Source: Cellvibrio fontiphilus_A (GTDB lineage: Bacteria > Pseudomonadota > Gammaproteobacteria > Pseudomonadales > Cellvibrionaceae). Taken from it: a DNA stretch of 64,000 nucleotides. The stretch is from contig NZ_JBHRTF010000006.1 of the NCBI RefSeq assembly GCF_042646205.1, forward strand, positions 443,991 through 507,990. The letters run 5' to 3'. The position numbers and the translations under genes were made by a program. Under the pieces are notes generated by a model. It did not search any database and was not told the DNA's origin. It saw only the letters and a list, made by a program, of their open reading frames with translations. This document shows positions 18,601 through 24,269 of the stretch, piece after piece. The stretch's first letter is position 1. Every line of letters starts with the position of its first letter.

Positions 18601-19576
18601 TATCGCCAGCGGCCGCGATTTAGCACCACTGCGCGATAAATATCGCGAGCGTGTGCAACAAAATATTCAATCGGCGGCAACCAATATTGAGCGCGAGGGT
18701 ATTACCAGTTGGGATTTCCCCGAACTGCCGCAGGCGATTCAATTGCCCCGTGGCGGCATCAGTATTCGAGCTTATCCCGCTTTGGTGGACAAACAGAGTT
18801 CGGTTGCTTTGCAGGTGCTGGATAATCCATTACAGGCCTTGGATATAAGCCAGCGCGGTATAAGCCGCTTGATTTTTTTGTCCTTGAATCAAACGGTAAA
18901 ATATTTGCAAAAGGAATTATTAAAAGGGCAGGAAGTCGCGCTCACCCTTGCGGGCATAGGCAACCGTGAGCATGTGGCGGATGATCTTATTATGGCGGCG
19001 ATAAAACAGCTGGCAGTGCCGGATCAGCAACAACTGCCGCGCACCCATGCTGAGTTTGAAAACCGGGTTGAATTGGCAAAAGAAAAATTAATTGTACAGG
19101 CACAGGACTTGGCCAATCAGCTGGTTGCTGCGTTAAAACTCTTGGTCGAGGTAAAAAAGCAACTCAAGCAACAAAAAAATATGCTGATGTTGGCGTTCAC
19201 CATCAGTGATATCAATCAGCAGTTGGGAGAATTATTTTACCCTGGCCTGGTGTACAAAACCCCGGCAATTTGGCTGCAGCAGTATGCAAAATACTTGCGC
19301 GGTATCCAGCAGCGCCTGGAGAAGGCCGCGCTCAATGTGCAAAAAGATAAGCTGCAGCTGGCGGAAATTGCACCGCATTGGCAGCGTTTAGTGGATTATC
19401 TGGCCAAAGAAGGCGATTATCGACTGGTGCAAAATAGTGACTTGCAAGACTATCGCTGGTGGATTGAGGAGCTGCGTATCTCCCTGTTTGCTCAAACCCT
19501 CAAGACCCTGGTGCCCGTTTCACACAAGCGTTTGGATAAACAGTGGGAGCAGGCTATGCTAAAAGCCCAAGCATGA
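15614..19576 (+). CDS. hrpA: ATP-dependent RNA helicase HrpA
   Basis: This is a DEAH-box RNA helicase involved in mRNA processing and ribosome rescue. The 1320-aa length is close to E. coli HrpA. Walker A AGETGSGKTTQIPK lies near residue 95, the DEAH box LIIDEAHERSLNIDFLLGYL near 195, SAT (ITSATID) follows, and motif VI QRKGRCGR lies near 400. A helicase-associated HA2 region follows, then a long C-terminal DUF3418-type region. The ATG at 15614 has only a weak ribosome site; an alternative Met lies at 15659. The preceding gap of 78 bases holds no gene. Confidence 0.96.
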   Translation: MSNIWLTYKQSIVNVMGADQYKLVRRLSEIEKLARAEKPYSDALEKWQAQLARSQARVQARMALVPEQIEFPPLPVCEKRDEIAQIIANHQVVVLAGETGSGKTTQIPKICLSIGRGVKGLIGHTQPRRIAANTVANRIAEELKTTLGDKVGYQVRFSDQSTENTLIKVMTDGILLAEIQNDPFLNKYDTLIIDEAHERSLNIDFLLGYLKQLLPKRPDLKLIITSATIDLERFSQHFNNAPIIEVSGRTYPVEVWYRPLYEFENSDDSEAEPDQYAAIVDAVHEIELHEKTGSGQRGGDILVFLSGEREIREAAEALRKAQFAHMEVIPFYARLSLAEQQNVFAPHTGRRIVLATNVAETSITVPGIRYVIDPGFARISRYSYRTKVQRLPIEPVSQASANQRKGRCGRIAEGICIRLYSEEDFNSRPAFTDAEILRTNLAAVILQMLQLRMGDIHKFPFIDAPDHRLISDGFKLLEELHAVNSKNQLTPVGQQLSKLPLDPRLARMLLSAQEQSCVRELLIIASALSVQDPRERPVEKQQAADQMHRRFWAEHSDFLGFVSLWDYFETQRQALSQNQLRKLCKKEFLSYLRLREWRDVHHQLCVAVKDLGIRVNSEPANYEAIHKALLTGLLGNLGFNHEEREYLGARNRKFAIFPGSSLAKKTPKWIMAAELIETSKLFAHTVAKIEPEWVIAAAEHLVKRQHFEPHYDSRSGQVMVYEKITLYGLTIVEKKSVSYSHIDPAQCREVFIRAALVEGQYDQHPKRKSLRNKNPDSDFFAHQQQLLAELEELESKARRRDILVDEQVIFDFYNERIPAQVVNLTGFEAWRKKAEQQNPKVLFLTREILMRHGAGDITQAQFPNELEWRGMVFPLSYHFEPNHAFDGVSIHVPMSVLHQVPEHRLEWLVPGMLREKCINLIKSLPKNLRKHFVPVPDVVDKILAVLAPDNKPLSEALGVQLKRLTGVDIPKEAWLETSVDDYYRFNIHVVDDKGKIIASGRDLAPLRDKYRERVQQNIQSAATNIEREGITSWDFPELPQAIQLPRGGISIRAYPALVDKQSSVALQVLDNPLQALDISQRGISRLIFLSLNQTVKYLQKELLKGQEVALTLAGIGNREHVADDLIMAAIKQLAVPDQQQLPRTHAEFENRVELAKEKLIVQAQDLANQLVAALKLLVEVKKQLKQQKNMLMLAFTISDINQQLGELFYPGLVYKTPAIWLQQYAKYLRGIQQRLEKAALNVQKDKLQLAEIAPHWQRLVDYLAKEGDYRLVQNSDLQDYRWWIEELRISLFAQTLKTLVPVSHKRLDKQWEQAMLKAQA

Positions 19577-19628
19577 TTGGTGTTGGCCCAGCTATACTTT
19601 TTCCGTTATTAACTACGAAGGAGCTTTT

Positions 19629-19952
19629 ATGAATAACAAAATTACTTCCATGTCCGCATTAATGGGTGTTGCATTAGGTGCTTCTGCAACCCTAACTCCG
19701 GTGGTAGCGGCAGATGCCGGCTTTTCCGCCCAAGCGCTGAATGCGGGTTACACACTCGCCCACAATCACACCGAAAAAGCAGACGGTGAGCATAAATGCG
19801 GTGAAGCAAAATGTGGCGCTGAACACAAAAAAGCAGAGGGTGAAGGCAAGTGTGGCGAGGGCAAATGCGGTGCCGAGAAAAAAGCCGAAGGCGAGGGTAA
19901 GTGTGGCGAAGGTAAGTGCGGTGCCGATAAAACCGAGAAAAAAGCTGAGTAA
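19629..19952 (+). CDS. HvfA-type Cys-rich RiPP precursor
   Basis: The 107-aa product has a signal peptide (through VVAA, residues about 1-28) and a low-complexity C-terminal half. Six cysteines at 57, 62, 75, 80, 92 and 97 are arranged as three pairs spaced by five residues. Four of them are in exact EGKCG motifs and two in EHKCG and EAKCG variants. This matches the HvfA-like class of precursor peptides, in which EGKCG cysteines are converted by an MNIO enzyme into oxazolone/thioamide copper-binding groups. It is followed two bases later by the MNIO gene and then a partner protein gene. Ribosome site is AAGGAG; a TATACT hexamer at 19593-19598 may be the -10. Modification here is inference from the family. 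Confidence 0.9.
   Translation: MNNKITSMSALMGVALGASATLTPVVAADAGFSAQALNAGYTLAHNHTEKADGEHKCGEAKCGAEHKKAEGEGKCGEGKCGAEKKAEGEGKCGEGKCGADKTEKKAE
19779..19931 (+). repeat. three tandem KCG-pair modules inside the precursor gene
   Basis: Residues 51-68, 69-85 and 86-101 are three copies of an A-E/D-G-E-x-K-C-G-E-x-K-C-G-A module of 16-18 residues. Copies two and three are nearly identical as protein and close as DNA, while the first is diverged (His and Ala replace Gly). The pattern suggests module duplication of the core peptide. Confidence 0.85.
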
Positions 19953-19954
19953 CC

Positions 19955-20800
19955 TTGTCGTTGCCATCTGCTAGCTACACTGCCGCTGTCTCTGGCGCGG
20001 GCTTGGGCCTGCGCCGGAGTTTGCTGGGTAGTCTTGAACATACAACACCGGAAGATATTCAGTTTTTGGAAGTGGCGCCAGAAAATTGGATTAATCTTGG
20101 CGGCCGTCTGGGTAAAAAAATTCGCAGCTATACCGAGCGTTTTCCATTTGTTTGCCACGGTTTGTCCCTCTCCATAGGCTCCCCTGCACCGTTAAATACC
20201 GAACTACTTCGTGCAATAAAAACCTTTATGCAAGTGCACGGTATTCGCTATTACAGCGAGCATTTAAGTTATTGCTCCGATGATGGTCAGCTTTACGATT
20301 TACTACCTATCCCTTTTACCGAAGAAGCAGTGAATTACGTTGCTGATCGCATCTTGCAAGCTCAGGATATTCTTGGCCAGCGTATCGCCCTGGAAAATTC
20401 CTCCTATTATTGCGCGCCGCAACAAGAAATGAGTGAAAGTGAATTTATTAATGCGGTCATTAAAAAATCTGACTGTGCGCTCTTACTCGATGTGAATAAT
20501 ATTTACGTTAATAGCGTTAATCATGGCTACGATCCTTATGAGTTTTTAGCCAGTCTGCCCGGTGAACGAACGGCCTATATTCATATTGCAGGGCATTATC
20601 ACGAGGCAGAAGATTTGCGTGTGGATACCCACGGCACTGCAGTAATTGACCCTGTGTGGAATTTGCTTGAACGCACCTACAGCATTTTTGGTGTGAAACC
20701 AACTTTGTTGGAGCGCGATTTTAATATCCCACCTTTGGCTGAGTTAATGGCCGAATTGGAGTGCATTAAACGTTGCCAAAAACAGGCGGTGTTGCCATGA
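19955..20800 (+). CDS. MNIO-family (DUF692) RiPP-modifying enzyme, HvfB-like
   Basis: This is a multinuclear non-heme iron oxidative enzyme, a TIM-barrel family that oxidises cysteine residues in precursor peptides. The 281-aa product shows family motifs that carry metal ligands: FVCHGLSLSIG (His68), RYYSEHLSY (Glu102), IALENSSYY (Glu147), LLLDVNNIYVN (Asp179), VNHGYD (His190), YIHIAGHYHE (His210), VDTHG (Asp224, His226) and LLERDFNIP (Glu253). It starts with TTG two bases after the precursor stop, with no strong ribosome site, so translation is probably coupled. Its stop overlaps the partner gene ATG (ATGA). The likely substrate is the product of the preceding gene. Confidence 0.93.
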   Translation: MSLPSASYTAAVSGAGLGLRRSLLGSLEHTTPEDIQFLEVAPENWINLGGRLGKKIRSYTERFPFVCHGLSLSIGSPAPLNTELLRAIKTFMQVHGIRYYSEHLSYCSDDGQLYDLLPIPFTEEAVNYVADRILQAQDILGQRIALENSSYYCAPQQEMSESEFINAVIKKSDCALLLDVNNIYVNSVNHGYDPYEFLASLPGERTAYIHIAGHYHEAEDLRVDTHGTAVIDPVWNLLERTYSIFGVKPTLLERDFNIPPLAELMAELECIKRCQKQAVLP

Positions 20801-21537
20801 ACAGCTTCCAGCAAACGCAATTAGATTTTACGCGTTATTTGCGCGCACCCGCTGAACAACCCTTGCCGGTTGGTGTTGAACAGCGGCGCATGGAGATTTA
20901 TCGCGACCTTATTTATAACAATATTGAAAATTTAATCGTTGGGGTTTTCCCGGTGCTGCGCTCACTGGTTGCTGATTCGCAATGGCATTGCCTGATACGC
21001 GAATTTATTAAACAGCACCGCTGCCAAACCCCTTATTTTTTAGAAATCAGTGAAGAATTTTTACAATTTCTGGTGAAATCCCGTTATCTGGATAAAGATT
21101 TTCCTTTCACCTGTGAATTGGCCCATTACGAATGGATTGAATTGGCGCTGGATACGAGCGAGGCAGAGCTGCCAAGCTACCAAAAGCTGCCTAATGATAT
21201 TTTAGCCGCCACTTTTTCTTTATCGCCCCTGGCTGTTACATTGCATTATCAATATCCGGTTCATAGAATCTCGCGGCAATTTAAACCGCTGGTGGCCGAT
21301 CCAGTGAACTTGGTGGTTTATCGCAACCGCGATGACAAGGTTTGTTTTATGGAAGTGAATTCACTTACACAAAGGCTGCTGTATTTGATGCAAATCAATC
21401 CTGCCAGTGCTTTGGGTGAATTGCTAAACCGGATTGCTGCCGAATTGTGCCATGATCAGCCCTCTGTGCTAGAGGGCGAAGCTAAAGCGCTGGTAGCAGG
21501 GTTATGCGAACTGGGTGTTATTTATCCCGCCGCTTAA
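20797..21537 (+). CDS. HvfC/BufC-like partner protein (DUF2063)
   Basis: This is the partner protein that MNIO enzymes need, thought to bind the precursor leader and present it to the enzyme. The 246-aa product has the N-terminal DUF2063 pattern FTRYLRAPAEQPLP and RRMEIYRDLIYNNIENLIVGVFPVLRSL, then FLEISEEFLQFL and CELAHYEWIELALD, and a C-terminal winged-helix-like part. The ATG at 20797 overlaps the enzyme stop codon, showing tight coupling; an upstream in-frame TTG at 20773 is less likely. No DoxX-type membrane gene, common fourth member of such loci, follows. Confidence 0.91.
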   Translation: MNSFQQTQLDFTRYLRAPAEQPLPVGVEQRRMEIYRDLIYNNIENLIVGVFPVLRSLVADSQWHCLIREFIKQHRCQTPYFLEISEEFLQFLVKSRYLDKDFPFTCELAHYEWIELALDTSEAELPSYQKLPNDILAATFSLSPLAVTLHYQYPVHRISRQFKPLVADPVNLVVYRNRDDKVCFMEVNSLTQRLLYLMQINPASALGELLNRIAAELCHDQPSVLEGEAKALVAGLCELGVIYPAA

Positions 21538-21554
21538 TCGGCTAGAATTGCCCG

Positions 21555-21588
21555 CTGTCATATTTCTGTAACTTTGTGTTCACATAAT
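21555..21588 (+). promoter_or_regulatory. Pho box and -10 element of the porin promoter
   Basis: CTGTCAT (21555-21561) and CTGTAAC (21566-21572) are 7-bp direct repeats separated by ATTT. This matches the PhoB-binding box closely. Ten bases further downstream is CATAAT (21583-21588), a good -10 hexamer at the spacing known for E. coli pho promoters, where the box replaces the -35. Phosphate-starvation control of the downstream porin is therefore predicted. Confidence 0.75.
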
Positions 21589-21598
21589 GGCAATAACA

Positions 21599-21616
21599 AT
21601 GACACACAAGTGTCAT
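21599..21616. repeat. inverted repeat in porin leader
   Basis: ATGACAC (21599-21605) and GTGTCAT (21610-21616) form a perfect 7-bp inverted repeat with an ACAA loop. It lies just after the predicted -10 of the porin promoter, so it would be near the transcript 5' end, as a stabilising hairpin, or serve as an operator. Confidence 0.5.
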
Positions 21617-21679
21617 GTTTGACTCAACGACCCAGTGCTCAGGATATGAGTACTATTATCATCACTAGGAGACAACTCC

Positions 21680-22624
21680 ATGAAAAAATCATTACTGGCC
21701 TTTGCAGTGGCCTCTCTTTTCCCAATGGCTGCAGTTGCCGACGTTGTAGTTTACGGTAAGGCAAACGTTTCTATTCAGCATGCTGATGAGCAAGCAGCAG
21801 ACGATAGCCAGGTTGAATTGGTTAGCAATGCTTCACGTATTGGTGTGAAAGGTGGTGAGGAGATTAATTCCAGCCTGAAAGTCATTTATCAATTCGAATA
21901 TCAAACAGAAGTGGACGATGGTACCAATGGTTCTCAAACCTTTGGTCAGCGCAATATTTACCTCGGCTTGCAAGGTACTGCTGGTACCTTTATCGGCGGT
22001 CATTTTGATACCCCCACCAAGGTTGCTCAAGAAAAAGTAGATTTGTTCAATGACCTTGAAGGTGACATCACCCAGATTTTCAAAGGTGAAATTCGCGCAA
22101 GCAATATCGTTCAATACACCACCCCAACCTTTGGTGACGGTTTTGCTGGTTCGGTTGCTTATGTAACTGAAGAGAACAATGGTACTACCCCAAGAACGGG
22201 TGATGGTGCAGGTGTTTCTGCATCCTTTGGTTACACATCGCCAGTGTTCTACGTGGGTGTTGCTATGGACCAAGACGTAGAAGCCGAAGATACCGATCTG
22301 GTTCGTTTGGTGGGACGCTTGAATGTTGGTGCTTTCCAATTCGGTCTGTTGGCAGAAAACTATGACAACGGTATTGTTGATGAAGACGGTGCTTTGGTTT
22401 CAGCTTTGTGGAATCTGACTGATAAGTGGGCGGCAAAAGCGCAATACGGTCAGTCAGAAGTTAAAATGGCTGATGGTGAAACTGCAAGTATTGGCCTTGA
22501 TTATAAAATGACAAAAGCAGCTACTCTCTACTCTTACATCACCACGGTAGAAAATGACGTGATTGCTCCTGCAGCACAGCGCGACGACACCTATGTTGGT
22601 GTAGGCATGGATTTTAAATTCTAA
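21680..22624 (+). CDS. general porin (Gram-negative trimeric porin type)
   Basis: This is an outer-membrane diffusion channel. The 314-aa product has a signal peptide (MKKSLLAFAVASLFPMAAVA) and then DVVVYGKANVSIQ, the usual first strand. Alternating beta strands follow with motifs such as SRIGVKGGEEINSSLKVIYQ and FGQRNIYLGLQGTAGTFIGG. The last strand ends YVGVGMDFKF with a terminal Phe for BAM recognition. AGGAG precedes the ATG at suitable distance. It is expressed from its own promoter bearing a Pho-box-like site, suggesting an anion- or phosphate-related porin, and is closed by a strong terminator. Confidence 0.92.
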   Translation: MKKSLLAFAVASLFPMAAVADVVVYGKANVSIQHADEQAADDSQVELVSNASRIGVKGGEEINSSLKVIYQFEYQTEVDDGTNGSQTFGQRNIYLGLQGTAGTFIGGHFDTPTKVAQEKVDLFNDLEGDITQIFKGEIRASNIVQYTTPTFGDGFAGSVAYVTEENNGTTPRTGDGAGVSASFGYTSPVFYVGVAMDQDVEAEDTDLVRLVGRLNVGAFQFGLLAENYDNGIVDEDGALVSALWNLTDKWAAKAQYGQSEVKMADGETASIGLDYKMTKAATLYSYITTVENDVIAPAAQRDDTYVGVGMDFKF

Positions 22625-22639
22625 TTCTGTGCTCTGTTG

Positions 22640-22673
22640 ATAACAAAGGGTGCTTCGGCACCCTTTGTTGTTT
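22640..22673 (+). terminator. rho-independent terminator after the porin gene
   Basis: AACAAAGGGTGC (22642-22653) and GCACCCTTTGTT (22658-22669) form a perfect 12-bp stem around a TTCG tetraloop, with Ts at the 3' side. Confidence 0.9.
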
Positions 22674-22703
22674 CTGGTAGATCGAGAAAATTGAGGTCAA
22701 ACG

Positions 22704-23168
22704 ATGAAAAAATTATACAGCTCCCTGTTAGTAATCTGGCTGGCTAGCGGTGGTATACCTGCTGCATTTGCCGACGAGGAATGTGCTAATGCCGTTGATG
22801 CCGCTGACTCAATGAATGTCAACCAAAAGGAATGCGATTACAGCGATCAAGGATTAAATGGATTTTTGCAAAAAGCATTTAAAAAGGGTGAGGAGGGCGC
22901 GGTATTAAACACTTCCAATAATGAAAACCAAACCGCAGCTAATGCTGTGCCTATAGACCAGAACAAAAACGCAAGCCAGCTTGCACAAAACAGGATCTTG
23001 CAACTGAGTGCAGAGGTAGAAAGTTGGGCAAATGTTGCTTTGGTAAAGCAGCAAACCTTGCCAAAATTAATGGAGCGCTGTTCCAAGGGGTTCACTGTGG
23101 TAAGTGAAAGTTATTTGCCGTTAGCCATGGGGCGCCTTGAATTGCGTATTGAATACAAGTGTTTATAG
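22704..23168 (+). CDS. exported protein of unknown function
   Basis: I do not recognise a family. The 154-aa product has a signal peptide (MKKLYSSLLVIWLASGG...AAFA) and a mature part of about 130 residues with five cysteines: two near the start (ECANAV, KECDY) and two near the end (ERCSKGF, EYKCL) among them. That pattern hints at disulfides. The middle is Asn/Gln-rich and hydrophilic. The ATG is preceded by GAGG. It stands alone between two terminators, so it is probably monocistronic. A coiled or helical middle (AQNRILQLSAEVESWANV) is visible. Confidence 0.7.
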   Translation: MKKLYSSLLVIWLASGGIPAAFADEECANAVDAADSMNVNQKECDYSDQGLNGFLQKAFKKGEEGAVLNTSNNENQTAANAVPIDQNKNASQLAQNRILQLSAEVESWANVALVKQQTLPKLMERCSKGFTVVSESYLPLAMGRLELRIEYKCL

Positions 23169-23192
23169 CTTTGCTTAAAACCAGTTTCCCAA

Positions 23193-23228
23193 ATAAAAAA
23201 GGCCGCCAATAAATGCGGCCTTTTTTAT
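23193..23228. terminator. bidirectional terminator between convergent genes
   Basis: AAAAAAGGCCGC and GCGGCCTTTTTT pair around CAATAAAT, with A and T runs on both sides. It can serve both the exported-protein gene on the left and the TonB-C-terminal-like gene on the right. Confidence 0.88.
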
Positions 23229-23237
23229 TACAACAGA

Positions 23238-23963
23238 TTATTTTTTGTAATTGACTACGGCGATGTAGTGCATAGCGGTGGGTTTATTTTCCACAAAGCC
23301 TGGAATAAATTTGGATTTTTTCAGTGAGCTTTCGATGCTATCAGCATCGGCTTGTTTACGCAGCGCCGCTTCAATGGTGCTGACGGTTTCTACTTTTCCG
23401 TCGGCTTCAATGTTGGCCATCACACGGGTCATTTTGCCTTCGGCAAAAAATAATTTACCGTCGCCGCGCTCTTTGGTGGTGTAGTGTGCGTACCAATCGC
23501 TGGTGTCCAATCGCTCTTGTGGTGCGAAATAGTGAGTGCCGTATTTTGCTTGCAATGTGCCTAGGTTCGGCAGCAATACAATCGGTGCCTGGGTTCCGCC
23601 CAATGAGTAGACAACACGCATTTGCATTCTCACTGGTACTGCTTTGCCATCGATAGTCGCGGGTTCAAAGGTGGCGGATTTCAGTGCAGACTCAGTAGTT
23701 TTTTGCATGGAAACCAACGGGCTGTTTTCGTAGCAATTAACGGCGTTGATATTGCCGGTGCTCATTACATCCGCCTGGCAATAAACGGCAACGGTATTTA
23801 CACCCTCGCCAAAAGAGGCGGGCAGGGTAATCTGTTTAGTTAATGTTTCAGCTGCATTGCCGAAGTTAGCAGGGGTATAAGCAGTGGCGTAGCTCGCAAA
23901 TGGAACTGCAGCCGCTACAATTGCCAGTGAGCGAATCAATTTTTTAAGAATATTGTTAGTCAT
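23238..23963 (-). CDS. exported protein with two TonB-C-terminal-like repeats
   Basis: The 241-aa product has a signal peptide (ending ASYATA, about residue 28). Two similar segments resemble the C-terminal domain of TonB: residues about 89-121 (TESALKSATFEPATIDGK followed by a VPVRMQMRVVYSL strand) and 208-241 (ESSLKKSKFIPGFVENK followed by an AVVNYKK strand). Cys62 and Cys77 could form a disulfide. It has no transmembrane anchor or Pro-rich spacer, so it is not a normal TonB. GAGGAG precedes the ATG. It lies behind a TonB receptor and a lipoprotein gene, which together may form one uptake system. Role is inference. Confidence 0.75.
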   Translation of the reverse strand: MTNNILKKLIRSLAIVAAAVPFASYATAYTPANFGNAAETLTKQITLPASFGEGVNTVAVYCQADVMSTGNINAVNCYENSPLVSMQKTTESALKSATFEPATIDGKAVPVRMQMRVVYSLGGTQAPIVLLPNLGTLQAKYGTHYFAPQERLDTSDWYAHYTTKERGDGKLFFAEGKMTRVMANIEADGKVETVSTIEAALRKQADADSIESSLKKSKFIPGFVENKPTAMHYIAVVNYKK

Positions 23964-24170
23964 TTTAGTGCTCCTCGTGAATCAATAAACGGCAACCTGC
24001 ACCCTTTCGGGTCAACGATCTCCGAACTCATTGTCAGATTAGCACCGGCCTTAGCACACTATTGTGAATAGTTTGTGACAATTTCAGGCCTAAACACAAA
24101 AAAGTTAAAAATTTTTTGTTATTTGCACCGCTTTTATAAATATCCTTACGGTAGAAATAGTGGCAAGCGA

Positions 24171-24196
24171 AAAAAAGCCACCCGAAGGTGGCTTGT
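24171..24196 (-). terminator. terminator after the second TonB receptor gene
   Basis: On the minus strand AAGCCACC and GGTGGCTT form an 8-bp stem around TTCG, followed by a run of T. It lies about 75 bases past the receptor stop. The remaining sequence 23964-24170 holds promoter-length DNA for the next minus-strand gene, with no other gene seen. Confidence 0.88.
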
Positions 24197-24269
24197 GCAA
24201 TCCTTTTAAATAAATCTCCGTTAGATCCATTTCCGTATAGGCGGGACATCCTGTCTCTCTCTATCCTTT

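Noticed and set aside
19593..19598. TATACT as a full sigma-70 promoter for the RiPP locus
   Set aside because: The -10 is good, but no acceptable -35 occurs at 16-18 bases, so only a possible -10 is noted; an alternative sigma factor cannot be excluded.
19629..19952. Precursor as a metallothionein or simple low-complexity secreted protein
   Set aside because: The EGKCG pattern, signal peptide and directly coupled MNIO and partner genes fit an HvfA-type RiPP far better.
19766..20158. Minus-strand open frame of 130 codons over the RiPP precursor
   Set aside because: It is a mirror of the repeat-rich precursor gene (Ser/Pro/His repeats) and has no ribosome site; the plus-strand genes explain the DNA.
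24061..24082. ATTGTGAATAGTTTGTGACAAT as a CRP or Pho site before the TonB-C-terminal-like gene
   Set aside because: Half-sites do not match either consensus well (direct rather than inverted TGTGA; second Pho half-site poor) and no -10 is at the right spacing.
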